Positions 50,477 through 63,798 of a stretch of DNA of 64,000 bases are shown one piece after another. The translations under genes and the position numbers were made by a program. The stretch's first letter is position 1. Every line of letters starts with the position of its first letter. The notes under the pieces are model-generated. The model saw only the letters and a list, made by a program, of their open reading frames with translations. It was not told the origin of the DNA and did no database searches. This DNA is from Lingula anatina (taxonomy: Eukaryota > Brachiopoda > Lingulata > Lingulida > Lingulidae): positions 390,693-454,692 of the forward strand of contig NW_019775003.1 of assembly GCF_001039355.2 (NCBI RefSeq), read 5' to 3'.

Positions 50477-51283
50477 TTACTCCCACACGTCCATATACCG
50501 ATCCCTGGCCTGGCGGTCAAGTTTCCTACAGGCTTCGCAGTTCGGACCATTCGTTGGTCCGCAGTATCCGTCACAACTCGAGTTTACAGGCATAACTTTT
50601 CGTCCGCAGTAGAATCGCCCTGTTTCTGGTCCCACCCTGGCCGAAAAACCCTTCCTATTTACCAGCCAGCCGTGGGGAAGCCGGCGACGGCTAACGTCGA
50701 GTTTCATACAAGGAGTGCAGTTGCAGCCATTGGTAGGGCCACAGAAACCGTTACAGCAGCTGCAGCTACCATTTAACGGCTGACTACAGTAATATTTACC
50801 CGTTTCCCCAAGACGAGCTGCGTCGCCATTACTATTTGTTGTCCTAGCAACGCGATCTAGGGATTCAATATTTTGCCCCGGTGTCTCGAAAAGTTTTTCT
50901 GCTTGATCGATCAACGCAGACGTGTGTGTCTCAGATAAATGAGCAACAAAAGTTTGCCTTGCGCCCTGAAAGTCACAATCCGGAGCCGGACACTGAAACA
51001 CTCTTTTAACACATAATCTGTTGTGGTCAGGGAGATCTCCCCTGGTCAGTGGCGTTTGACCACACCCTAGTGGACACTCCACTGGCATCGTGTTGATCAA
51101 ACGCCGAGCAAAGTGTGACACCATCGCTTGGTAGGGACGACGACAGTTGGGGCACGATCGCTCTCCGACACCGGCAAGACACTTGAGGCAGAACAGTTTA
51201 TGACAGCAGCTGGTCTCCATTGCATTCTCGGCGATCTCGAAGCAGATGGGGCATTTCAGCTCTTCTTCAATGGCGGCCGACAT
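50477..51283 (-). CDS. RING/TRAF-type zinc-finger E3 ubiquitin ligase-like protein
   Basis: Intronless, 268 aa. An N-terminal C3HC4 RING has C11, C14, C26, H28, C32, C35, C44 and C47 in correct spacing. A TRAF/SIAH-type zinc-finger pair follows (C70, C74, H87, C91; then C98, C103, H115, H120). This architecture occurs in E3 ligases such as NRDP1/RNF41 and TRAF-like proteins. The C-terminal third carries two Cys-rich repeats (about 157-195 and 217-256). Both have the pattern G-(K/R)-(Y/F)-Y-C, then C-x-G-(F/Y)-C-G-P-T-N-G-x-N-C-x-x-C-x-K-L-D, and probably bind metal or form a ligand module. The lack of introns among intron-rich neighbours suggests a retroposed or single-exon expanded family. 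E3 activity is inferred from the intact RING. Confidence 0.88.
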   Translation of the reverse strand: MSAAIEEELKCPICFEIAENAMETSCCHKLFCLKCLAGVGERSCPNCRRPYQAMVSHFARRLINTMPVECPLGCGQTPLTRGDLPDHNRLCVKRVFQCPAPDCDFQGARQTFVAHLSETHTSALIDQAEKLFETPGQNIESLDRVARTTNSNGDAARLGETGKYYCSQPLNGSCSCCNGFCGPTNGCNCTPCMKLDVSRRRLPHGWLVNRKGFSARVGPETGRFYCGRKVMPVNSSCDGYCGPTNGPNCEACRKLDRQARDRYMDVWE

Positions 51284-51822
51284 TTTTGCACAGGTTTATA
51301 GGGATCAGTCTTTAGTTTTCAGTCTGAAATATAACGTAAAAAAAGTGTACGTAGACGGATTATTTTCGATCAGAATTCAGTCAAGTGTAAGCTGCATTTA
51401 CTGTGTGTTCTTTTTTCTCTCACAATAAAAACGTAGGCCTACATTACATGCCACTTAGTTGTACATGTAGACCTATTCGTTCAATTTATTACACAAAGGT
51501 TGACCTGGGGTGGGAGAAACACAGCGAGTCATTTGTTTTCCTCCCCCATATATTAGTTTCGGAATTTCCCCCCCCCCCCCACATTCCCCACCTAGCAGTA
51601 AAAATGCCCTCGTCTATTATTCTACGTGCATATCTGCCGTGCAAAGCGACATTTTTTTCATCCGCGTCACCTTCTATACCAAACCACTCCGCCAGTGTTA
51701 TAGCACAAGCAGAATGCTGGAAGCTCATAGATTTTAGTCCTGGGGGAAGAAGATCATCACCCCTCCCCACCACATTTGAAAAACATACACGCCTAGCTAT
51801 CCATAGGATGCAATACAGAAGT

Positions 51823-51879
51823 TTAGGCTTCATTCACATGCAACGTCTATTTTCTAAATTGCATGTGAACGAAGCCTTA
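51823..51879. repeat. short inverted repeat (hairpin)
   Basis: TTAGGCTTCATTCACATGCAA and the reverse complement of 51859-51879 (TAAGGCTTCGTTCACATGCAA) match at all but two of 21 positions around a 15-bp loop. This looks like the ends of a collapsed MITE. Confidence 0.7.
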
Positions 51880-52800
51880 GATTTACTAAGTGTCGATATC
51901 CAACAGTACACTCATACGTGACGGCCCGGGAAGGAAAAGACTGCCACACCCACACCACAAGACCCCGAAACAGTCCGGATACCGAACTTTTTAAATCAAC
52001 GAAAAAGTGTATATTACAGAAGAAGAGTCGAGTAGTCCGGCGACTAATCCGGTTACTCTGCCAGGTCTTCCCGGCAGAGGTTGGGTGAACTGGACACCCT
52101 AACAGAATGAAAAACAAAATCTGTTGAAGATCTGCGTATCATTCCAGAGTATTGTACAGGGTATATGACGTGTTATAAGTGGAGCATTCATTCATATGTA
52201 TATTAGGTTATAAGTGTAATAGGTTTAAACCAAATGATTATTGGGGTGTAACAATAATTGAATACATATATTTGATAAAATATAATTATATGAAGTATCC
52301 TATATAAAATTTATAAGGATGGAATGGGGTATAATTTGTACCATTTTAAACGGCGTTATTATCATAATAATCATCATTATTTCATTGTTGTGGTCGTTGT
52401 GAGAGTATCTAGTTTCAATATGTTGTTTGATTTTAACCCTCATGAAAAGGTAAAATTTGTTTTGTAGGATTCATGTTTACAGATCAAGTATTACAGATTA
52501 AATTTAAAGTTTGGCACAACTGTTTAAATGGGTTTAATTAAAAGGATTTTTATATTCTGGGAATATAGGTTGTTCATGTTGATGTCATTTTAAAATAATG
52601 TACCATTATTTTTTATAAAGAGGGGAAGGCGTGTGGAATCCTGCATAAATTCCACATTGTGTAGTCATAGTTAATCAACATGTTATTATCTAATTTGCGT
52701 CTGTCCTGTATACATTTAAATAGTATTTTCTGTAAAGGCCCATAGGTAGGCCTATGCTTGAGACAGATGCATATCACCTGTTAATATTGCACAACAATAA

Positions 52801-52860
52801 GTATGTAAATAAGTAGCAGCCACATGTACGTGTATGTAAATAAGTAGCAGCCACATGTAC
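52801..52860. repeat. tandem pair, 31-bp unit
   Basis: 'gtatgtaaataagtagcagc' plus 'cacatgtac' occurs twice in direct succession. Confidence 0.9.
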
Positions 52861-54897
52861 ACATAGATTCCCTGTAGATAATCTGTATATAACTTGAAGC
52901 TTGTCCAGAATAAAGACACTTTTTGATCTGAGACTGAAGATGTGAGGTTGTTCTGTTATGCTTCTCTGTGCACGTAAAGTGAAGGACTGAGTCGAATCTG
53001 GAGTCATGTCGGAGCCCATAGATTAGTTAATTCGTTAATGGAAATTGATACACTGAAATTCAGTACAGTTCTAAATTAAAGTTAAAGTCATTTTAGACGG
53101 TTTACAACATATTTTCTCTGAGCCTTTGCGCACGTGTTCGTGTGTTTGTGCATGTACATTCTTCATATCCATCAAGACCCTCTTGGATATTGCAGTGTAC
53201 ATGTAACACCAGAAAATCGTCCATGAGGTCGACATACGAGCACACACGCCAGGTACATCTAAACATTATGAATGCAGTACAGCTGATAAACTACAAACAT
53301 GTAGATGGGCATATATACAACTATGTACACTGTATATATATATATACTTCAGTTTTCGTCAAATCAACAGGGATGTAAACCAAGCTATAGACGAACCTAT
53401 ACATATACCTGTATATTTACCTGCACACAGACTCTGCAGCTACATTGTACAGACACCTACCTACTGTATATACTGGTATGTAGGTAGATCTCGGCCTCAC
53501 CTCCGTCAGCCCACCTCCTAAATCACACAGTCTCCTATTCAGATGTATATAGGGCACAAAATCCGGTTAACAACGCTGTAAGCTTATGACGGAGTGAATG
53601 TTGACCCATTCTATTTATGTCGAAATGCCAACATAGACTAACAATCGATACCGATATTTTGCATTGCCAGCACAATGGGGACACGTGGGCTGGCGAATGA
53701 CTATATTTAGTATATGACGTGACCACCACGCGCGCAGCTCTGTTTATACTCAGCTCTGTCAGTAGTGGTATTCGCAGAAAGCGAAAGGAGTGCAATACAC
53801 GAACAATGATGATAGCTAAATATATATCAAGAGAAAAAATGACAAATGAGTAACACTTAATGAAATAGTCATTTTCAACTCCTTCCAAAATTATACTAAT
53901 AATACACCGTACTTCATGTACTCTCTACCAGGGCCGCATATTTTATGTGGAGTTTTTCTTGACGCGACTTTTTCTACTAATGGAAGTTAAAAATGTAATA
54001 TTGAGTGTTTGTTCATTGTACATGTACCCACAAAATATAACTTTATTCATTAACAGCCTGCAGTTGAAATATTTTGATTCTTCATGTACAGATAAACACT
54101 GCAAGTGTCTTTTCTTTGCAGAGTAAAACTACACTACAACTATGCCACAGGAACAGTGTTTTAGTATTAATAATACCTCGTTAATGCTAGAAGATCCAGA
54201 GTTTGAGTGAAGGTTCATCAATTCGATGTTCTTTATATACGTGTACAGGTATGACCAAATGTACTCTATAGAGGACAATGTCTCCTAATGAAATTATCCA
54301 CAACCCGTAACTACATGTATATACATTTTTTGAGAGCATTAGCCCATTTCTTAAAATACACTATATCTTACTGCATAATGGTATTATATTAACTTCTATG
54401 TATTCGAATTATGATAAACTGTTTTCATGTTTGCTCAAAGATTTTCGCTTTTATATCGGTATTCTGTGCTTCGGGGGGGGGGGGGGGGGGCGTGCGCGAC
54501 CTATCCACATGATATTACTGACATATCAAGTGACAGTTTTAGCCAATGAGAGTGTACGAACTTATTAAGTGATATACAGGTACAATAACATTATTCAATT
54601 GAGAACTTCTCTGCAAGTATTCAATCCTTAATTAATTGTTACAGGTTCGCCTTTGTAAGGATTCTTTAAAACATCATTCAATAATCTATATTGCCATTGA
54701 AAACCCCACTTCTGATAATGAAATACCCTCTGTATTTCAGTCCATACGGTCGATGTTGTTTGTTATGCTAAAATTTAAATGAAAATCAAGTCATAGAAAG
54801 TTGGAGAAGTAGCGCAATAGAGCATCCGAAATCGATGCATACATTAAGGCACGCAACTCCTCGCTGATTTTTTCTCCAGTCACAGAGCGAAATCAAA

Positions 54898-57800
54898 ATG
54901 GGAAGGAACGCTTTGTGGTTTCTGTCGGTTTTGATCCCAGTTGCTGTCCACGGAAGCTTTGACACTAGTGGTGTCTACTTCAATGGTGATTTTAATCGTT
55001 TCCTTGACGATCCGTTGACGGTTCTTACCACCAAGGCCAATGTAAGCGCTGGGCAGTGCGCCTCGTCATGCCTCAGTACGTAAATTAAAGTTTATACATT
55101 TATTTTAGAGTTGGCGCCTCATTAGCTAAAATTTTTGGAGTTAGGTCTGCTTTAATAGGATTCATTGGTTGATTTCGCATGCGTAAACACGTATTCACAT
55201 GCATGGTTTGTCTTTTTCAACAGCAAAATGCGTTAACTTGGCGTTAATAGGGGTGTTAAGGATCACAATTAGGAATAGCAGCAGTTCATTAAATATGCTT
55301 TATTAATCATGATGCGGAACGTGTCTTGAGCACTTTTTAAAGTCGAACACATTTTCGTGTAGGTAATTCTGAGTGTTACAGCGTGAACTATCGCCAGGAA
55401 AACGGCACGTGTGAACTTCACGCGCCTTCAAGCCCGGGCGGTACATCTCCGAGCTGTTTGATGGGTTGGCACCATTACTCCAGGGAGAATTTCACTGTAA
55501 GTATATTACATGTGCATTTGAATACAGGATGATGATTGTGAAAAAAGAAAAACATGTTAGGGAAACTTGTTGTTTTATTCATTAAGAAATCTAACCTTCC
55601 AGCTTCACTTTGTTCGTGTTTGTTGATAGTTGTACAGCAATTCTTTAAGGGTAGTTTCCAGAAGGGAAATAAAGCTTATCGGGTAATCCTGATGAATAGA
55701 TTATTCTGACGGAGTATTTCAGAGACCCTTTGAACAGTGAACGTAACCTGAGCGTTCACAGAATTTTAATGTATAAATCCTGCTCGAAAAAAATCGTCAA
55801 ATGTAAAGTAAGACTGCGTCATTACATAGTGCAAATTCATTACAAAAATAAATAAATAAAGAATTAACAGGGAAGAGGACCCATCCTAAAGGATTTTTAT
55901 TTTTGCCGGATTGGAATATTTGTTTGATTTGCCGTACTATCCTCCTTGCAGCGTTTAGAGAATCCGTGTGCAAGAGGCGTGTGCGGGCGCAGTGGCTCGT
56001 GCTCGTACGCGTGCCAGGGTGACGTCCTAGTCCCCAGCTGTGCATGTGGAGCGAACGCAGACCCCACGCACTGCGACTCGTGTGAGTGTGTGTTAGGATT
56101 TAATTTTCCTGTATTAAGTTCAGTTAAATTGCGATACATAGTGACGTTTTTGTTATTTTTACCGGTATGACTTCCTTTTTTGCTGATGTTTGTAGTATTC
56201 GTTTACTTTAACTTTTATTTGTTTTATTAGTTTTTCATTTACGTTGAATAAGTTGTTGTGGTTTAATTCTCAACAGTGTCGTTGTTTTTCTTGTCCAACC
56301 ATTGATCGTGCTGATGTCATTGTAGGCTACGTTGCAAGTATACGTCAAACGTTGTTGTTGTATTGTGAATTTACCATTGTTATTTTTGTACATATGGTTA
56401 AATATCCGATAAAGTTAGCTGACTGATAGAAACTTAAATTACGACGTTGAGCTCGATATTTAACTAGACAGAGTTGACGTTCCAAGTCAAATACAGAGAT
56501 TAAAACGTTTTCCGTGGGACATGCTTTCAATAGCATAGATTATATTTACTTAATTTTCAGTCTAGTTAGGTCCTAAGTAATTACAAACAAAAACCTAAGG
56601 CAACTGCTTAAATATCCAACATAGAGTGTTTACAATGTACTTTCATTCGTTTTGGGTAATAGATGTAATCGTTGCAGTAAAACACACAAAAGGAGAGCAT
56701 AAAATGCAAAGCAATCCAACGAGACTGTTAAAAAAATCGATGCAAAGATGAACGATTAAGCAAAAATGTACAGAAAAATCAACACTAAATCTTTGTTTAA
56801 ATACATACATTATTTGTTTTTCGTCTTGCCATTCGTCTTCTATTATCAGATATCCTGAACACCGTCTGTACTCACTTTAACTTTAAATAAAACACCACAT
56901 GGAACACCTGACATGCGACTTAAATTCAATTAGTGTAAAATAGTGACAAAGAGACAATGAAAAAGTTAATGCTCCAGTTATCTGTTAAAAGATTTTAAGA
57001 CAATGTCCTACTAGGAAACATCGTCCCGCAAAAGTTTGAAAAAAAAGTAACCAAATCGATCTCTGATGAGCAAAAAACGTCATACGTCAAACCGTTCAAG
57101 AGGGGATGACCCAAATGTGGTAAATTGTACGTGTATGCAACTTACCTAGATCAAGGGAGCTTTTTTGACATAGGATAAAATAAACTAATAAATATTTTAA
57201 CCATACAACATCGGGAATGAAATGCTCTGTGACTGCGTCGTTGTATTAAAAAAGTAAACAGTAAAAACAGTGAAAATGCTTGGGTGTGTGTGGGGGGGGA
57301 TAAGGATCACACACTGGTCTACATAGGATTTCACTTACAATTGATATCCAATACTGCATTGTCGATACTGTACCGTTCCCATTATATTTCAGATGCCGTT
57401 GCCACTGAGAACAACAAGCGGTTCCGTTTGTTTTGGTGGTGGGAAGCTGGAGCCTCCTGGCCTTCTGGATACACTGATGTCTTACAGGGTAATACAATTA
57501 ACAATACACAGCAGTTTTCTTTCCTCTAACATGGCCAACGAGAACACAGCACAGTGCATTAATAGTTCTTTTGATACAGGAATTAATTACTAGAACTTAC
57601 TCGGTAATATTCAACCTATAACTGACGTTGCGGCCTCACTCTAAAACCTTTTTGTATGTAATTTTACTCATTTTACTCGATTAATCTAAGGTATACTATG
57701 TACCTGTTGTTTTTTTCTGCTGGATGAATAAAATCTTCACATTTATTAGAACTTAAACCTATACCCTGCCCATAAATCTAATCAATTTTTATGAATACTT

Positions 57801-58714
57801 GAAGGTACATTAAGTTTCACATGCTTTTGTTGTTCACATTTCTGTGTCAGTATATTTACAAAATCCCTGGATGGCGCTATACTGTACATATCGGGCTGTA
57901 ACTCAAATATGTTTGAAAGAATTACCTCAATTTTCTATATCCTGGGTCGGCCTGTGATATTGATTATTGATTCTGTAACTAATTTAATGTTAATGTGATC
58001 TGCCAATAAGTAAGAAAGGTCGGTCAATATTTATTGGAATAGCATAATGATACAATGACGGACTAATTTTAGCAGCTCGCAAGAATTTCGAGCCTATACT
58101 TAGTCGATGCTGATTATTTTCTGTTTTACAAACAATTTTGCTATTTTCAAAATGACTGCTCCATTTAGCATACGGATCACATCTAGATGCACACATCAAG
58201 AACATTTCGAAAAAAAAGTGTTATTTATGTACATGTAGCGTAAATTGATATACATTTTATCCATGCCTACTCTGAAAACTCAACCTTTTGTTTTAGATGA
58301 CTACGGGACTTGCACCCCCGACCAAGCTGTCTGCTTGTCGCGATTGCCCTCTGGACTAACCGAGTCCGAACAGGAGTTGTTGGCCATCGATGGTCAGGGG
58401 ACCAAGTACATGTATGTATCGATATGCATGTATTAATTAATAAGTTGATTGATTTTTTCACACTGATTTTTCCGTTTACCTAAATTATATATATAAAGAG
58501 ATTTTTACAAACAACATACTTTAATTTTGTGATTATAGTTTATATATTATTATTCTTTACCCGCCAGTTGGGCTTTCGATCCCAATAACAACATTGCCCA
58601 CGCCGTCTGGACGACGCTGACTGAGCGTACTGAGTACGCGTATAATGTGCTGAGAGATCAGAACAACTGGGTACCGTATTGGAATTCTGGTGAGCCACTT
58701 CTTCGTTCTCTCTC

Positions 58715-58786
<72 letters not shown>

Positions 58787-59585
58787 TATCTATCATACAT
58801 ATATCATCTCCTGAAATAACTACCTACGTTAGTTAGGCCTACAAATTTTCTCTATATCTTTGAATTCCCGAGCGCATACGATCAAGTTCGTTTTCTAACT
58901 AGTGAAGGAAATTGCAGCTACTCTTTTATCTTTTTATTATCTTATAATACGCGTGCATCTCACAGAAAGAAAATAGGTCGTTGGACTGTCTTTACCTGAA
59001 TAGGGTTCAATGATAATGGGTTACCAGTTTTCTCTGCCCACTGAGATTGGATCGATACAAGATTCAATGGATTTAAGAAAAAAAAACGTACATTTTAATG
59101 TAAACCTTTTATGAATAACACTTTATACCCAACCTTTACTTACACCTTGTGTTACTTCCTTTGATCCCCGCCAGGCAGTACAAACTACGGAACGTACGCC
59201 CAAGACAGCTTCATGTACCGCGACCAGAATGGTATCAAGTCGCTGATGCTGGACGACGACCAGTGTGACTGTTATACCACTCTACAGATGGGGCATAGTT
59301 TGTGTAGTGGCGGCACCTCCAGTGGTAGGGATAACATTCTGGGGCCGGATAACATCTACGACCCTGGCTGCAACTACCCCGAACCAGGCAAGAGCCTGTA
59401 TCTGTATTTCCGAGGTAAGGCTAATATGGAGAACGTGTTTTGTGTGTAAAGTGTGGTAACCGCCGGGACAGTGGGGTTCTTTTTCCATGTGGCAGATGAA
59501 CCTTTCGTGCATAGAACTAAACCCAAAATGACAACTTGAAAAAAATTACAGGGGAACACGAACCTAGCGCCCCTTAGGAACTTAA

Positions 59586-59616
<31 letters not shown>

Positions 59617-60067
59617 CACGCACACACACACACACACACCACTAGGTAAATGTTATGTTAATAGCGCAAAAAAGAACGCATCAGGACGAGGGTCGGGGTC
59701 TTCACTCCCCACCCCCACTTGGGATCTTGGATAAGCTTATACTTTTCATAGGCTGTGAACCCTCATTACTGAAACAACTTGTTCAGTTTTAACCATTCAA
59801 TAATTAATAGGAGTATATTAACAGTAATCTTTCACTTCTTGGAAATAGTATTAACGGTGCTGTTGGTTTAGTCTTAAGTGAGGAATGATATGTATCCACA
59901 TTAAAGAGTGAAGTAAGCTCCTATATGCTGGTGCGAAATTAATCAGTTTCCATGACTCAGCTTAAGATTATTTCTTTTTTCTTCCAGATGATGATGACTG
60001 TCTCGTCAACGACTGTGCCCCGGGAACTCTTTGTGTAGATGGCATAAATACGTACACGTGTGTGTAG
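54898..60067 (+). CDS. secreted protein with PAN/apple-like and EGF-like modules and an unknown central domain
   Basis: Eight exons: 54898-55075, 55363-55496, 55952-56081, 57393-57488, 58297-58411, 58568-58689, 59175-59414 and 59988-60067 (TAG). They join in frame to 364 aa. There is a signal peptide (MGRNALWFLSVLIPVAVHG). A PAN/apple-like module follows (about 50-100; CASSCLST, CYSVNYRQENGTCELH), then a Cys-rich EGF-like module (PCARGVCGRSGSC...CACGANADPTHC). A Trp/Tyr-rich central domain of about 190 residues (FWWWEAG, YIWAFDPNNNIAHAVWTT, LMLDDDQCDC, YPEPGKSLYLYF) matches no family I recognise. The C-terminal EGF-like stub (DCLVNDCAPGTLCVDG) stops after its fifth Cys. The protein is probably extracellular, of adhesive or matrix type. 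The central region may be a lectin or fibrinogen-like fold, but I cannot show that. Confidence 0.85.
58721..58784. repeat. (TC)n(AC)n compound microsatellite
   Basis: About 15 TC units followed by about 17 AC units, starting 31 bp after the donor of the exon ending at 58689. Confidence 0.97.
59585..59639. repeat. (AC)n microsatellite
   Basis: Slightly interrupted AC run in the last intron of the secreted PAN/EGF gene. Confidence 0.95.
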
Positions 60068-60240
60068 AAACATTATATCGAACCAGGCGCGGACTGCAGG
60101 CGGAGCCGGGAAATACCAGTAGATCTAGACTTCATATTGAAACTTCTTCGGCCTACGTAGCTCTTAAAGAAAAACGTATACTTGAAAAGAAATGATGTTT
60201 ACAAATTACGATATACTTCTGATGAAAATAATCTTTAGTC

Positions 60241-60246
60241 AATAAA
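60241..60246 (+). terminator. polyadenylation signal of the PAN/EGF gene
   Basis: AATAAA 174 bp after the stop codon, with no other candidate in between. Confidence 0.65.
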
Positions 60247-60351
60247 TTCGGACGAATGATTAAATTGTGTACAGTGGTTTCTTCTGGGTTTATTCCGTAA
60301 ACTTTATTTTAAAAGTCTCATGGTTTCAGCTGTTGTACTACACACCTAATA

Positions 60352-60392
60352 GCACACACACACGCACACGCACGCACACACGCACACATACA
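60352..60392. repeat. interrupted (AC)n microsatellite
   Basis: CACACG-interrupted AC run just past the PAN/EGF gene. Confidence 0.85.
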
Positions 60393-61807
60393 CTGGGTAT
60401 TTGATAAGTTACTGTCTTGACACTTCCATCATTTCTGAAGATGTTGTTGTCGGTGACGGTGTCACACTTTCGTCGAGAAATTCCAATGCCTCGCAATGTT
60501 CTTAAAATATATTAGTACATGTTCCGCGGTGTACGTATGAAACCCAGGGACTACCCGGTTGCAGTAAACGCATTTATGACAAATGTTGATATCAATAATT
60601 CATTATTCACAACCAATGAAATAATCCAATCCAACCAAAAAGCTTTCAGTAAAAGAGCAATGTCCTTTTCTAGAGGGAAACAATGAAAAATATATGAGCG
60701 TTTTATGATTTAGCATTATCCCAGCATTATTTGATGATTACTAGTGAATTAAGCAGAGCTGCTTTAAAGCTTTGAAAAAATGGAATTTCCCTTAAAAGCA
60801 TTATGATTAATTTACAACTGATCTACGCAGCCGGTTTTCTCCCAAAGTAAAATTTGCAAATGGGATAAAAGAACTAAAAAAGCTATAAATTAATGTAAAT
60901 ACAGTGTCATTTTCAGATGAATTGACTTTGATGAGAAGCATTTTTTGAATCGAGTCATGCTTGTAGTATGAGGTATCTGGTGCTATAAATAGTTCTAATA
61001 GAAACTGGTTACGTTACGTTTAAACATGTCAAACTTATGATTTTCAGTCTGGATCTGAAGGATCTTTTGAGTTGTGTAAACAATTTTTACCGACACGTGC
61101 ACGGCGTTACATTGTACCCTATGCCTGTACACTCCAGTCCACAGTCACCAATACTGATATCTACTCTGAACATGTGGCACACAAATTTACCAGTAAAATA
61201 TAACGTACAATAGGATGCGTCGTAGGTATCTGGTATTCAAAGGTTGTGTCTTTTCACAGTGTAAAGACTCCCGAAAGGGCAAAATAAATCTCCGTTTTCT
61301 TTGAAATGTCACATTTGGATTATGTATGTCTTTCGAGTTCAGAATTTCATAAAAAAAGCGCTTGGATGGGTTCATTATCCCACCAGCTATTCATCCAACT
61401 ATGAAAACATATTTTGTGTCTCCTTGATGTAAGCTGATTTAAGTAATAGGACATGCCAGTTAAAAGAATAGGACAAACTCAAGTATGATGTTCGAATTTT
61501 GGCCGATGACGGCGGCATTTATTGAAGGTACATTTAATTAAAAGAAAGGAAGCACATTAATGATAAACACTGAAAAGTGTTGATAAATGATATTAACATA
61601 ATGTGTGCGCCTGAGGTACATGTATCCACATTTAAAATATAATTTCCAAACGAATATAGTGCACACATTTCAATTTGTGGGTTTGCAAGGAGGTATATAC
61701 ATGTATATATATGGTTAGCTATTCACTTTTTGGATGAATCCTACAGATTGGAGAGTAAGTGAGGAGCTTACATGTAAAAGCATTCACAGCAGAGTTAATC
61801 CGCCAAC

Positions 61808-61910
61808 CAACAGATCCGCGGATCAAATATGCCCAACCCACTTGAAAGCTAGCCGCCTATTCCTCGCGGGGAATCAGTTCTGTGTCTATTAGGGGATTGT
61901 GATGTATGCA
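61808..61910. repeat. diverged relative of the 3709-3880 element
   Basis: AACAGATCCGCGGATCAAATATG, then CACTTGAAAG, GGGGAATCA and GTGTCTATTAGGGGA follow the same order as the interior of the MITE at 3709-3880. Terminal repeats are not visible, so it is probably truncated. Confidence 0.5.
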
Positions 61911-63798
61911 AATAGTATGTCCCAGCTAGGACAGAGGAAACGTTTCTTCTATCCAGTGAAAGTTTATCCAAGGAATTAACGACATCAGTTCTGGTAGAGA
62001 GGGCAACGCATGGGTCAATGTTTTGCTCTCCATTTTAGTATCCTGAATCCGGCTGTTGGAATTCAATTAGGTTTTATAGACAGATGTCACATCCCAGGCG
62101 ACTCAGCAGACCATATGTTATGTTCACTTTTAATTGATTAGGTACGTGCAGATAAAAATTGGTATCATTAAAAAAATACCTAATCAATTAACAATAGTTT
62201 GCAAGGACTGTTTGTTGTACTGGGGGTGTTTATTAACCGATGCATTAAACGTGATTGTAATTTTTTTCACAACCGATAGTGAAAGTTACATATTACAAAC
62301 ATAAATATGGTTAGAAAAAAGATTGGAATGAAGAAAAAAAACATTCATAGGGATGTTCAGCTTCATTGTTGTCTTTTGATGAGCATAACAACACAACCTG
62401 TCACAGGTGAAATGCTATGTTATTTTTATTGTTGCGATTTCTTGCCCTCTGGTTTGCGCTTGACAATACTCTTTGTTAGTAATAACATCCTCCGCAATAT
62501 TAATCCAAGGGGATTATTTTTTTGAGTCTGACTATTTCCAGTACCATGTGCCTCATGATAATCAAAGCCGTTTCTTGGTATGACGTAATGGTTGTGGTGC
62601 CTAGATTCTCTCAATAGAAATCAATTAGACCTGAGGCCACGCCAACATGCGCAAACATGATCTAATATAAAATAAATGAGGTGGCATTGCCAATGACTAT
62701 TTAATGCATTGGGAGATTACCAACAATTACATAAAATATTTCCTGAAAACACAAAAGTACATGTATTAAAATGTTGCTTTAGGCGGTGATGAGACAGAGT
62801 GTTACTTAGTTTCAAATCATTGACGTAAAACAATGCTTTTTCCATCGGTACACAATTATTCAAATGTTACATTAACAGCCAAAAAACATCAACCAGGTAC
62901 TTAATGTTCGTCAGTGCTAATTTACCTTCGAACTGTTGAATACTTCCTAGTGGTAATTTTATAAGCAATCTGGACTGGAATCGCGAGCGGATCCACATTA
63001 CTTTCTTTATATTTACATATAAATAATTGCTTTATTGTCTATAAATTAGTCATATCATTTTGATACAGTAGATCTTCAGGGGGTTTACACTAGTGCAGTC
63101 AGGTTATCACGGACGGTGAAAGAAGGGGGGCGTATTTTTGTGAGTCGGCAGACTCCACCCCATTTGGCAAATTGCATTCAGCAGGGTCTGGATTTTCCAT
63201 CCTGTTTCAGAAGAGGACGAGGATGGGTCCCGTTTCACTTCCGGTCCGCCCATATTGATAATGGTCTTGGTAATGCCTGGTAGTGACCCTTTTTGAGTGT
63301 TTTTTTTTTTTTTTCTAATTTTCACTTTCTACCAACAGGTTTATCTTGCGATAACCAGTACTTAAGGCCGCCCATGTTTATTGATAGCATATTTACGAGT
63401 GAAGCTGCCAAAAACCTACTCATCCAATTTTCACATTTCCTCTTAGTTTCTGTTTCTGTTAATATGTGATTAATAAAGCCCAGGCCAAACGGAAATCATT
63501 TTTCCAACATTTCGCACTTGTAAAAACATAATATAACGACAGTTGAACCGAATACTAACACCCTCGATTCTATGGCAAATTCTAAAAGCTTCTGTAGATA
63601 GGGTTTAATACAATACAGAAGGCAACATGTATGAAATGATCGCATTGCTCGTGGCCTTGATTTTCATTTCATGTGCACTAGGGGCTCATTCCCGATGAAA
63701 CTATCGTTTTACGTAGATTGATCCAACTCCGCGTTGACTCTCGTTAAATGTAGTCAGATAAACAGATTAACATACATGTACCTCCTCTTGTTTCTAAC

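Larger units (their letters stand above)
51284..54897. other. gene-free region
   Basis: Contains a hairpin at 51823-51879, a tandem pair at 52801-52860, G/C homopolymers (51569, 54474) and AT-rich sequence. Just before the next gene, 'ttttctccag' at 54871-54880 looks like a splice acceptor, so that gene may have a non-coding first exon somewhere in this interval. Confidence 0.45.

Noticed and set aside
52770-53020. Possible solo LTR (TATA-like and AATAAA-like words, tandem 31-bp repeat)
   Set aside because: No matching second LTR, no clear TG...CA ends and no target-site duplication.
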